The notes beneath the pieces were generated by a model. The model was not told the origin of the DNA. It did not search any database and saw only the letters and a program-made list of their open reading frames with translations. The position numbers and the translations under genes were made by a program. 64,000 nt of DNA from DASSKA01 sp963839365 (GTDB lineage Bacteria; Actinomycetota; Actinomycetes; Propionibacteriales; Nocardioidaceae), in assembly GCA_963839365.1 (NCBI GenBank), contig CAWIUT010000001.1:1488001-1552000 (forward strand), read 5' to 3'. This document shows, piece after piece, positions 44,632-52,114 of the stretch; position 1 is the stretch's first letter, and every line of letters starts with the position of its first letter.

Positions 44632-45095
44632 GTCTCGGTCTGGCCGGCGAGGTGGCGCTCCACTCGAGCGCGCATCGAGGGGTGCATCTTGTACTCGTCG
44701 AGATCCCGGGGGTCGACCCACTCGACGTGTGACGACTCATCGCTGGTTGTGGGTTCGCCGCTGATCGGCTTCGCGATGAGCAGGATGGTGAACTCCTGGC
44801 GCACCTCACCGTTGCTGGTGTACTCGATGACGTGGCCCGGATTCGAGTAGATGCCGCTGAGGCCGGTGATCTCGCATTGGATCCCGGTCTCCTCGAGCGT
44901 TTCGCGTACGGCTGCCTCGCGGACCGTCTCGCCGAGGTCGATGGCGCCGCCTGGAAGTGACCAGTTGCCGTTGTCGGTGCGCTTGATGAGGAGCAACGCA
45001 CCCTCGTCGTTGATGACCAGCGCATTCACGGACGGCACCAAGCTGTTGGCCGGTGGCGCGTCCGGATCGTTGAGGTAGTCGATGCGTCGACCCAT
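44619..45095 (-). CDS. NUDIX hydrolase, Pif-like
   Basis: A 158-residue protein with a perfect Nudix box GGAIDLGETVREAAVRETLEETGI (G-x5-E-x7-RE-x2-EE-x-G). It is strongly acidic at its C-terminus. It lies in the same position as the NUDIX-motif immunity gene pif of pSAM2, whose product prevents redundant transfer into cells that already carry the element. Function here as an entry-exclusion factor is inferred from position and domain. Start ATG 45093-45095 lies 4 bp after the XRE gene stop, so the two share an operon. Confidence 0.82.
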   Translation of the reverse strand: MGRRIDYLNDPDAPPANSLVPSVNALVINDEGALLLIKRTDNGNWSLPGGAIDLGETVREAAVRETLEETGIQCEITGLSGIYSNPGHVIEYTSNGEVRQEFTILLIAKPISGEPTTSDESSHVEWVDPRDLDEYKMHPSMRARVERHLAGQTETYLD

Positions 45096-45099
45096 GCCC

Positions 45100-45858
45100 T
45101 TAGCGTGTCACGGCCTGCTTGGCGACTGGGATGGCGGTCGACCACACCTGGTCGAAGGACTGCATGTAGTGATCGAAGAGGCGTCCGCCTGGCACTCTGC
45201 GCAGGTGGATGACCGGGTTCTGCGGCGCCGGCGAACCGTAGACGTGTGCGTTGACGAGCAGGTGGTCATCGAACCGGTACAGCGAGTTGTAGAGCACCGT
45301 GGCGTGCGTGCGCACTTCTAGCCCGGGGGTCTCAGTGGCCGGCGCGACGGCATCCAGGCTGAGCCGGATTCTCGCCGCCATGTTCTCCCCGATCCCCTCG
45401 TCCCGACCCCGTTGAGTGACCACGGCTGACTCGGGGTCGCCGAAGGCGAACCGGGCCTTCAGTCCTTGCCGTGCCTTGCCGACGAGCTGGTCTGCGAGGT
45501 CGGGATGGCTGTCGAGGAAGAAGAGCCCGGAGTACACCAGCACGTCGATGCTGTCGCGGGCATCGGCGATGAGCTGGCTCCACAGGTCGCCCGGAATCGC
45601 GCCTCGATGCGGGTAGAGGTTCACGAACTCTGCCTGGCTGGCGGACTGGGTGCGGGGATCTTCCAGGACCTGTGGCCAAAGGTAGGCCTCGTCGACGCCG
45701 AGCGCTTCGGCGGTGGCCCAGCGGTGCCGCCGGTGCGGGACTCGCTCCTTGGTGATCCAGCGCTCCACCGTCTTGGGGTCCACCGCCAGCCTGTCGGCCA
45801 GCTGCTCGACGTTCATTTGCGCTGCCGTGATCTGGCTGCGTAGCCGTTCGTTGCTCAT
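45100..45858 (-). CDS. XRE-family element regulator with a C-terminal PLD-like domain
   Basis: A 252-residue protein. Residues 1-60 hold a helix-turn-helix (SQITAAQMNVEQLADRLAVDPKTVERWITKERVPHRRHR). Residues 85-245 form a larger domain (AIPGDLWSQLIADARDSIDVLVYSGLFFLDSHPDL...LKARFAFGDPES...TLYN...HLLVNAHVYG...PVIHLRRV) that resembles a phospholipase D-type fold without an obvious HKD catalytic pair. It is divergent from the pra-like gene and probably represses it, like KorSA-type regulators. The C-terminal domain may sense a nucleotide or another signal. Confidence 0.8.
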   Translation of the reverse strand: MSNERLRSQITAAQMNVEQLADRLAVDPKTVERWITKERVPHRRHRWATAEALGVDEAYLWPQVLEDPRTQSASQAEFVNLYPHRGAIPGDLWSQLIADARDSIDVLVYSGLFFLDSHPDLADQLVGKARQGLKARFAFGDPESAVVTQRGRDEGIGENMAARIRLSLDAVAPATETPGLEVRTHATVLYNSLYRFDDHLLVNAHVYGSPAPQNPVIHLRRVPGGRLFDHYMQSFDQVWSTAIPVAKQAVTR

Positions 45859-45879
45859 CCGGGCCTCCCGAGACCTTTA

Positions 45880-45908
45880 GGGACGTTTGGAACGTAACAG
45901 GACGTCCC
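45880..45908. promoter_or_regulatory. Likely operator between XRE regulator and pra-like gene
   Basis: GGGACGT (45880-45886) and ACGTCCC (45902-45908) form an inverted repeat with a 15-bp spacer containing AACGT, and a further AGTCCC half-site lies at about 45914-45919. It sits 22 bp before the XRE start, where a repressor would switch both divergent promoters. A second, weaker pair, TTGGTC/GACCAA, lies at 45948-45953 and 45984-45989. Confidence 0.55.
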
Positions 45909-46002
45909 GACAAGTCCCGTGAGGCGGTGTGGGTGTCCCCTTCTTTCTTGGTCTGCTGTCGATCAACGGCGCAAACGCCTACCGACCAAGAGAGGAACCA
46001 AC

Positions 46003-46440
46003 ATGGTTATGCCCCGCAAGATGCCGGTCGACTTCGGGATCGCCTTCCCGCATGGCGCGTATCTCGTCAGCGAGGTGACCCCGGTCGTGGACTTCGACAG
46101 GTCAACGGCTGACAACAAGGTGCAGCAGAACGACAAGGAGTCCGGCTTGCCGCTCTGGCAGGTCGAGGCGGTCGACGCGGATCCGGAGTGCAAGAAGGCG
46201 ACCCGAACCGTGACGGTGAAGTTCGCGGCCAAGGTGCAGCCGGTGCCCCCGAGCAACGACGGGAACAGCCCGTTCACCCCGGTCACGTTCGAGAAGCTCC
46301 TGGCCACGCCGTACGTCGAGCAGGTCACCGACACCTTCAGCCGAGTCGCCTGGTCGTACCGTGCCGAGGGGATGTCCGCCCCCGGTCGCACCACGAAGCC
46401 GGCGGCCGACAAGTCGTCTGCTGAGAAGTCGGTCGCCTGA
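46003..46440 (+). CDS. pra: Pra-like activator of replication, integration and excision
   Basis: A 145-residue protein, MVMPRKMPVDFGIAFPHGAYLVSEVTPVVDFD, with SGLPLWQVEAVDADPECKKATRTVTVKFAAKVQPVPP. It matches the family annotated in streptomycete AICEs as plasmid replication, integration and excision activator. In pSAM2, Pra turns on the rep-xis-int operon. It is the first gene of the rightward core operon (46003-51795) and lies behind the XRE operator. The start is ATG 46003 with AGAGGAACCA upstream. The gene is intact. The symbol is by family, not by proven orthology. Confidence 0.8.
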   Translation: MVMPRKMPVDFGIAFPHGAYLVSEVTPVVDFDRSTADNKVQQNDKESGLPLWQVEAVDADPECKKATRTVTVKFAAKVQPVPPSNDGNSPFTPVTFEKLLATPYVEQVTDTFSRVAWSYRAEGMSAPGRTTKPAADKSSAEKSVA

Positions 46441-46778
46441 TGGGGGTCATCAGCCTTCCGTACCGGGGAAGGGCCGACGCACGTTGGGGCGACTGGCGCC
46501 TCGGCGACCTGTGCGCGGCTCTCCGAAGGGCATCTGAGGTGCTCGGCCCCTCCGCGCCGGTCAGGTGGGTGGCGGTCGCGGCTCCTGCTACCGATGAGGG
46601 GCTGCCCTCAGTGCAGATCGCGGTGGACGGCCCAGCCGAGCTTGCGGCGGTTCGCGACCAGCTGGTGCACGGCGAGTACTTGCCTCACTTCGTGGGCGCG
46701 AGCCAGTTCTCCTTCGAGGCCGAGGTCAACGACCTGGAGCTGCTCGTCTGCCGCCCTGAACCGGGAGGGCCGGCATGA
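46440..46778 (+). CDS. AICE core protein of unknown function
   Basis: A 112-residue protein, MGVISLPYRGRADARWGDWRLGDLCAALRRAS. It appears to be a small alpha/beta protein without membrane segments or a known motif. Its ATG overlaps the pra stop (TGATG), and it overlaps the next gene by 4 bp, so it belongs to the core operon. I recognise no function. Confidence 0.65.
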   Translation: MGVISLPYRGRADARWGDWRLGDLCAALRRASEVLGPSAPVRWVAVAAPATDEGLPSVQIAVDGPAELAAVRDQLVHGEYLPHFVGASQFSFEAEVNDLELLVCRPEPGGPA

Positions 46779-47041
46779 GGCGGATCGGCGCACTGAACGA
46801 GTGGGCGCGCTTCCTCGATGCCCGCAACGACGCGGACGCGGCAGCCGAGCTCAACCTCCACATCCGGCGCCTGGATGGGGTCTACGAGTCACTGTGCTCG
46901 GTCGGCAGCCTGCTGTCCGACTCACCGACCGGGGAGGTGCTCGACGTCCTCTCGGTAGCGCGCTCGACGGTGCTCGAGGCGATCGGGATGCTCGAGTCGG
47001 TCCGCGCCCGCTTCAACGCCGGAGAGCGGGAGACCGCGTGA
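46775..47041 (+). CDS. Small helical AICE core protein
   Basis: An 88-residue, almost wholly helical protein (MRRIGALNEWARFLDARNDADAAAELN...VLDVLSVARSTVLEAIGMLESVR). It has no cysteine and no membrane segment. It overlaps the tra gene by 4 bp (GTGA). It may be a structural partner for the Tra ATPase or the Rep protein, but that is only position. Confidence 0.62.
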   Translation: MRRIGALNEWARFLDARNDADAAAELNLHIRRLDGVYESLCSVGSLLSDSPTGEVLDVLSVARSTVLEAIGMLESVRARFNAGERETA

Positions 47042-48494
47042 CTGTCTCGTCCATCCTCGCCGCGGCCTGGTCGGAGGTCATCTGGTGGCTGCGCGTCGGT
47101 GCCCGGTTCGCCCGCCGGTTCCCCGGCCAGGTCGCGGTGCTGCTCGGTCTGGCGTGGCTCGGCGGCTCCCTCGTCTCGATCAAGTGGTGGGTCCTGATCG
47201 GATCGGTCACGATCCTGGCCCGGGCGTGGGCGCGAGTCTCACCGGTGGGCTTCCAGCGGCTGGTGGGCGGTCCCGTCCAACGACTCAGGTGGCGAGTCTG
47301 GATCCGGCGCCACTGGGTCCCGGTGGCCGCGTCCTGCGGACTCGGACTCCAGCGAACCGCCGTACGACGCCCCACGCCGGCCGACGATCGCCGGCTCGAA
47401 CGTCCAGAGGTCTCCGCTCCCCGACTGGTGCGGGTGCAGGCCGAGGGGCCTCGGCTGAAGCTGCGGGTCCGGCCACTGATGGGACAGACCGTCGAGGAGA
47501 TCCTGCAAGCCGGCGAACGCCTGCGCACAGCGGTCGGCGCCACCAGGGTGCGCACCGATCCGGTCGGGCCGAACGAAGCCCTGGTCACGTTCACGATGGG
47601 CGACTCCCTCGCGGCACCCTTCAACGCGACACGGCCACGGACAAAGAGGCTGCCGAGATCGCCAGCGTCGTGATGGGTCGTAGCGAGGACGGCTCGCAGT
47701 GGCGGCTTCCGGTCGGTCCGCACACGCTCGTCGCCGGCTGCTCCGGCGCAGGGAAGGGCTCGGTGTTCTGGTCCTTCGCGTTCGGCCTGGCGCCGGCCGT
47801 GAGAGCCGGGACCGTTCGTCTGCACGGCATCGACCTCAAGGGCGGCATGGAGATCCTGATGGGCGCCGACTTGTTCACCCACCGGGCCACCAACGCCGCC
47901 GAGGCCGTCGCCCTCCTCGAGCAGCTGGTCAAGGACATGCAGCAGCGCACCCGCGCCTACGCCGGCAGGGTTCGCTCCCACACCGCAACCGCCGACGAGC
48001 CACTGCACGTGGTCATGGTCGACGAGCTGGCCGCGCTCACCGCCTACTGCCCTGACCGTGGCCTCCAACGCCGCGCAGAGACGGCCATCAGCCTGCTCTG
48101 CTCTCAAGGCCGCGCCCCCGGCTTCGTGGTCTTCGCGTGCCTCCAGGACCCCCGCAAGGAGGTGATCCCGTCGCGTGGCCTGTTCACCCAGATGGTCGGG
48201 CTGCGGCTGAAGGACATCAGCGAGACCACCATGGTGCTGGGCGAGAACGCCGTCGCCTCCGGGGCGCACTGCCACCGGATCACCGCGGCCACCCCAGGGA
48301 TGGGCTACGTGGTCCCGGAAGACGGCGGCTACCCGATCCGCGTCCGCGCCGGCTACGTCTCCGACAAGGCGCTCCGCTCCGTCGCGGCCGAGTTCGCGAC
48401 CCCGTTCCACGAGCCGATCACCGTCCCCGAGCCGTCGGAGGACGAGTTCAGCACCAGCCGGCGCACCAGGTCTCGCAGTCGGGAGGTGGCGTGA
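47038..48494 (+). pseudogene. traSA: FtsK/SpoIIIE-type Tra translocase (TraSA/TraB-like), one possible frameshift
   Basis: The start is GTG 47038. The N-terminus has two membrane helices (FPGQVAVLLGLAWLGG, IKWWVLIGSVTILA), then a linker to about 47630. There the reading frame changes to continue ATDKEAAEIASVVMG, Walker A VAGCSGAGKGSV and Walker B LHVVMVDELAAL, ending SREVA at 48494; about 485 residues together. In AICEs this hexameric motor moves double-stranded DNA between mycelial cells and is sufficient for transfer. Apart from the single shift in the linker, both halves are fully conserved, so a sequence error or a tolerated split is possible. Confidence 0.82.
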
Positions 48495-48736
48495 TGGGAT
48501 TTCGTGAGCCATGGATGGACCTGGCGCTGTGCGGGCGACTGGCCCAGCAGCTCTCCTGGGTCAAGGACCCGGACGAGGTGACGCGCCGCGAGCTCGCCGA
48601 CATGCGTGCCACCTGTGACACCTGCACGGTCAAGGCTTCCTGCCGTGACTTCGCCGAGCGCGAGGACATCACCAGCGGCTTCTGGGCCGGAGAGTTCCGC
48701 GACCCACCCGCCGAGTCCGTGGACGGTGCCGCATGA
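48494..48736 (+). CDS. WhiB-like iron-sulfur regulator
   Basis: An 80-residue Wbl protein. The four cluster cysteines are in DLALCG and ATCDTCTVKASC (C...C-x2-C-x5-C), followed by the beta-turn GFWAGEF (the G[VI]WGG-type turn). Wbl proteins carry a [4Fe-4S] cluster and bind the principal sigma factor. On a mobile element it may tie transfer or replication genes to host redox or developmental state. Its ATG overlaps the tra stop and its own stop overlaps the rep start. Confidence 0.85.
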   Translation: MGFREPWMDLALCGRLAQQLSWVKDPDEVTRRELADMRATCDTCTVKASCRDFAEREDITSGFWAGEFRDPPAESVDGAA

Positions 48737-50283
48737 ATATCAGCCTGAAGCTCACCGCGGAGTCGCTGCGCGAGCTGGCCGAGACCAACGGCGTGTGCAT
48801 CCGCCCCGTGCTGCACGAGGTCTACGACACCGAGACCCGGCAGACGAAGCTCATCCCGACCCCGTGCGGGGCAACCCGAGAGTCGAAGTGCCCGCCATGC
48901 GCGGCCAAGAACCGCCGGCTCCGCATGCAGCAGTGCCGCGAGGGCTGGCATCTCGACCACGAGCCCCAGCTCGACCGCCCCGAGCCGGAGCCGGACGATA
49001 ACGCTCAAGACGACTCCGATGACGATCCGCCGCCTCGCCGCACCCGCTCCACCAGGCACCGCCAGGACGCGCCCGACCTGCCACGGCTCCCCGTGGAGCA
49101 GCGGACCGTCGGCAAGGCGTTCACCACGCCCTCGGGCAAGACCTACCGGCCCAGCATGTTCCTCACCGTGACCCTCCCGTCGTACGGACGGGTCGGCAAG
49201 GACGGCACACCCCGGGACAGGGACTACGACTACCGCCGCGCTGCGCTCGACGCGATGCACTTCCCCAAGCTCGTGGACCGCCTCTGGCAGAACCTCCGCC
49301 GCACCGTCGGCTACCAGGTGCAGTACTTCTCAGTCGTGGAGGAGCAGCACCGCCTGGCACCCCACCTGCACGCCGCCGTTCGCGGCGCGATCCCGCGGTC
49401 GCTGGTCAAGCAGGTCGTCTCCGCTACCTACCACCAGGTGTGGTGGCCCCAGCACAAGGATCCGGTGTACGTCGACCGGCTGCCGGTCTGGCACGAGGAA
49501 ACCGGCTATGTCGATCCAGACAGTGGCGCACCGCTCCCGACCTGGGGTCAGGCACTCGACGCGCTCGACGAGGACCCGGACGCCAAGCCGGCCCACGTGG
49601 TGCGGTTCGGCCGGCAGGTCGACATCCAGGGGATCATCGCCACCGAGGGCGACGCGGACCGCAAAGTCGCCTACCTGACCAAGTACCTCACCAAGTCAAT
49701 CTCCGGCACCTACGGGAGCGCGGACCAGCTCACCCGCGCTCAGACGCGGCACATCGCCCGGCTCCAGGAGCAGGTCGAGCTGCTGCCGTGCTCGCCTCGC
49801 TGCTGGAACTGGCTGCGGTACGGGGTGCAGCCCAAGGACGCCGCTGCCGGAATGGTTCCGGGCCAGTGTCCTGGACGCGCACACGACCCGGAGAACCTCG
49901 GCTGCGGCGGCCGGCGCGTGCTGGTCTCGCGCAAGTGGACCGGGAAGACCCTCAAGGGCCACAAGGCCGACCGTGCAGCCGTCGTACGCCAGGTCCTCGA
50001 GTCCGCTGGTGTCGAAGTGCCTGACACCACCCGCATGGCCGCCGACGTCCGCCGTGACGATGGCCTGCCGCGGTTCCAGTGGAAGATCTGGGACGCACTC
50101 GATTCGTCGGTGCCCATCTATCGGTCCGTCATCACCAAGACCATCGCGGAGAAGATCCGCTGGAAGCGGGACTACGAGCTGGCCAAGCAGCGCGCGTGGC
50201 CCGGGTCCAGTCCCACCGCGAACAGTCCGCCGGCAGCGGGGAGTGACCAGGCAGACGACCAGTCCGCCTCGTCCTCCCGATAA
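48733..50283 (+). CDS. repSA: RepSA-type rolling-circle replication initiator
   Basis: A 516-residue protein typical of AICE initiators. The N-terminal zinc-finger region is CGATRESKCPPCAAKNRR. The HUH-like metal motif is HRLAPHLHAAVRG (about residue 210). The catalytic tyrosine is in KVAYLTKYLTKS (about residue 318), followed by a second cysteine cluster (CSPRCWNW, CPGRAHDPENLGC) and a basic tail. It nicks the element's origin so that the excised circle replicates by rolling circle before transfer. The gene is intact and sits between the Wbl and xis genes. Confidence 0.9.
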   Translation: MNISLKLTAESLRELAETNGVCIRPVLHEVYDTETRQTKLIPTPCGATRESKCPPCAAKNRRLRMQQCREGWHLDHEPQLDRPEPEPDDNAQDDSDDDPPPRRTRSTRHRQDAPDLPRLPVEQRTVGKAFTTPSGKTYRPSMFLTVTLPSYGRVGKDGTPRDRDYDYRRAALDAMHFPKLVDRLWQNLRRTVGYQVQYFSVVEEQHRLAPHLHAAVRGAIPRSLVKQVVSATYHQVWWPQHKDPVYVDRLPVWHEETGYVDPDSGAPLPTWGQALDALDEDPDAKPAHVVRFGRQVDIQGIIATEGDADRKVAYLTKYLTKSISGTYGSADQLTRAQTRHIARLQEQVELLPCSPRCWNWLRYGVQPKDAAAGMVPGQCPGRAHDPENLGCGGRRVLVSRKWTGKTLKGHKADRAAVVRQVLESAGVEVPDTTRMAADVRRDDGLPRFQWKIWDALDSSVPIYRSVITKTIAEKIRWKRDYELAKQRAWPGSSPTANSPPAAGSDQADDQSASSSR

Positions 50284-50311
50284 CCAGCCGCACCAGGTCG
50301 CCGTCCTGGCT

Positions 50312-50356
50312 GTCAAGGGTGAGCGAAGCGAATCAAAGACACGAAGTGCCCTTGAC
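50312..50356. repeat. Inverted repeat between rep and xis
   Basis: GTCAAGGG (50312-50319) and CCCTTGAC (50349-50356) are exact complements 29 nt apart. The interior holds GAGCGAAGCGAATC-like short repeats. It could be a terminator/attenuator, part of the single-strand origin, or an Xis site. Confidence 0.45.
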
Positions 50357-50425
50357 CGGCAGGACGGAGACCGAACCCTCAGGCGTCGGGAGGACGAGGC
50401 CCGGCCCGATCCTCGGGAGATCAGA

Positions 50426-50629
50426 ATGGAGAAGTTGTTGACAGTCGGAGAGGCCGCCGAGCTGCTGGGAACCAGTGAACGGTTCCCTCGCCGGTTGATC
50501 GCTGAACGGCGGGTGCGCTTCGTGCGCGTAGGACGGCACGTCCGGATCCCCGAGAGTGCGATCCGGGATTACGTCGATGCCGCGACCGTGCCACCGCTCC
50601 GCGGCCGACGCGGGGGAGTGCTGGCGTGA
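50426..50629 (+). CDS. xis: Excisionase (MerR-like helix-turn-helix)
   Basis: A 67-residue basic protein, MEKLLTVGEAAELLGTSERFPRRLIAERRVRFVRVGRHVRIPESAIRDYV, a complete excisionase-type winged helix. It bends att DNA so that the integrase excises rather than inserts. ATG 50426 follows GGGAGATCAGA. The stop overlaps the int start by 4 bp (GTGA), the usual xis-int arrangement. Confidence 0.92.
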   Translation: MEKLLTVGEAAELLGTSERFPRRLIAERRVRFVRVGRHVRIPESAIRDYVDAATVPPLRGRRGGVLA

Positions 50630-51795
50630 CAGCGAAGCGCCGACGGTTCGGGAAGGTCCGGAAGCGGGAGTCCGGCCGCTACCAGGCCAGCTTCACCGAC
50701 CCGGCCGGACGGAGGCGGTACGCCCCGCACACCTTCGCCACCAAAGCCGAGGCCAACGACTGGCTCACCGTGCAGGAGTCGACGGTGGTGCAGGGCGACT
50801 GGCGCGACCCCGATCGCGGCAAGGTCTCGTTCGGGACCTACGCCACCCGCTGGATCGACGAGCGGCCAGGGCTTCGCCCCAGAACGGTGGAGCTCTACCG
50901 GTGGCTGCTGAAGCGCTACCTCGACCCCACCTTCGGTGGTCAGTTCCTCAGCGACATCACTCCCGCGGCGGTCCGCCGCTGGCGTGCAGACCTCCTGCAG
51001 CGCGGCGTCTCGGAGGGAATGGTGGCCAAGGCTTACCGGCTGATGCGGGCCGTGCTGAACACAGCGGTGGAGCACGACGAGCTCATCAAGCGGAACCCGT
51101 GCCGGATCCAGGGTGGCGGGGCTGAGAAGCCCCCTGAGCGACCGGTGCTGTCGATGGCCGAAGTCTTCATGCTCGCCGACAAGATGCCGGAACGCTTCCG
51201 CTGCGTCGTGTTACTGGCAACCTTTGCGAGCCTCCGCTTCGGGGAAGTCGCCGCGCTGACCCGCCAGGACGTTGACCTCGAGCAGGGGACCGTTCGAGTC
51301 CGCGCCGCCTACTCCGAGGTGAAGGGCCAGGGGTTGGTCCTGGGCCCTCCCAAGTCCCGGGCCGGCATGCGCGTGGTCAGCATTCCCCGCGCCATCACGG
51401 AGGAGTTGCAGCAGCACCTCGAGCATTTCGCTGACACGGACCCGGACGCCGTGGTCTTCACCGGGCCGAAGGGAGCGCCACTGCGCCGCGGGAACTTCAA
51501 CCCGCTGGTGAGCTGGCGGGACGCGGTGGCCAGCATCGGACGAAGCGGCCTCCACTTCCACGACCTACGGCACACGGGCAACACCTTGGCTGCCGCATCG
51601 GGTGCCTCCACGCGAGACCTGATGACCCGCATGGGCCACGACAGCATGCATGCGGCGTTGATCTACCAGCACGCCACCACGCAGGCGGACCGAGCGATCG
51701 CCCAGGCCCTCGACAAGCAGATCAGCAGACGCCGGCGCGCAGCCGATGACGACGGCCAGCAGCCGCTCTTCGGAGGTGACGCCGATGCGGTCTGA
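50626..51795 (+). CDS. int: Tyrosine site-specific integrase
   Basis: A 389-residue phage-type integrase. There is an N-terminal AP2-like arm-binding segment (RKRESGRYQASFTDPAGRRRYAPHTFATKAEA), a SAM-like core-binding domain (about 70-165), and a catalytic domain with Arg in ATFASLRFGEVAAL, HDLRHTGNTLA (H-x-x-R), a late His in MGHDSM and the nucleophile Tyr in AALIYQHATTQ. It recombines attP with the tRNA-Gly(CCC) 3' end. Its stop is 19 bp from attR. The gene is intact. Confidence 0.95.
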   Translation: MTAKRRRFGKVRKRESGRYQASFTDPAGRRRYAPHTFATKAEANDWLTVQESTVVQGDWRDPDRGKVSFGTYATRWIDERPGLRPRTVELYRWLLKRYLDPTFGGQFLSDITPAAVRRWRADLLQRGVSEGMVAKAYRLMRAVLNTAVEHDELIKRNPCRIQGGGAEKPPERPVLSMAEVFMLADKMPERFRCVVLLATFASLRFGEVAALTRQDVDLEQGTVRVRAAYSEVKGQGLVLGPPKSRAGMRVVSIPRAITEELQQHLEHFADTDPDAVVFTGPKGAPLRRGNFNPLVSWRDAVASIGRSGLHFHDLRHTGNTLAAASGASTRDLMTRMGHDSMHAALIYQHATTQADRAIAQALDKQISRRRRAADDDGQQPLFGGDADAV

Positions 51796-51814
51796 CAACG
51801 CGTTGGGGCCCGTG

Positions 51815-51950
51815 GGGGGCCGGACGGCCAGATCGAATGCTCCGCGGCCTTCCCAGAGCGGAGGCCTTCGGCGGCAAACCTGCAGGTCAGGTGCAGCTTT
51901 GGTGGTTGGAGCGGATGACGGGAATCGAACCCGCATTATCAGCTTGGGAA
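51815..51950. repeat. attR: right 136-bp direct repeat
   Basis: Identical to 26302-26437. It covers the tRNA-Gly 3' half and CCA plus 92 bp of downstream flank, and ends in the anticodon loop. Here the tRNA is complete because the element supplies its 3' part, so insertion did not destroy the gene. Confidence 0.95.
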
Positions 51951-51980
51951 GCTGATGTTCTGCCATTGAACTACATCCGC
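51907..51980 (-). tRNA. tRNA-Gly(CCC)
   Basis: Read on the minus strand it starts GCGGATG TA GTTC and has a D arm closing with GAAC, an anticodon stem TCAGC/GCTGA around TTCCCAA (anticodon CCC), a T arm GGTTCGATTCC, an acceptor end CATCCGC T, and an encoded CCA (51907-51909). All stems pair. It is the attachment site of the AICE; a truncated 3' copy lies in attL. Confidence 0.95.
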
Positions 51981-52114
51981 GAACGTCGCCCCGCGAGGGC
52001 GACCGGACAGATCCTACCGTGTCCCCGACCGGCTTCGGGGAGGCCCCGGTGAAGCCGCCACCGGGCGCTGACGGAAAGCCGTCGGAGGGCCGTCGGGCGA
52101 GGTGGAGGACCGGC

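Larger units (their letters stand above)
26302..51950 (+). mobile_element. pSAM2-type AICE in tRNA-Gly(CCC), with a second T4SS-like module and defence cargo
   Basis: The element is bounded by 136-bp perfect direct repeats (26302-26437 and 51815-51950) covering the 3' part of a tRNA-Gly. The repeat offset gives an excised circle of 25,513 bp. From the right end inward it encodes integrase, excisionase, RepSA rolling-circle initiator, WhiB-like protein, FtsK-type Tra, Pra-like activator, XRE regulator, NUDIX and HD proteins: the standard AICE core. Next come a type ISP restriction enzyme, a P-loop ATPase, a RES-Xre pair and an unknown protein, and then a VirB4/VirB6-type transfer cluster. Most long genes left of 44 kb contain frameshifts. 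I see no relaxase or VirD4. Confidence 0.92.

Noticed and set aside
45100..45858. Active phospholipase D/nuclease
   Set aside because: The C-terminal domain has a PLD-like strand pattern but I cannot find an HxK(x)4D pair, so catalysis is not supported.
26302..51950. CRISPR array or cas genes within the defence cargo
   Set aside because: No regularly spaced repeats and no Cas-like motifs were seen anywhere in the window.
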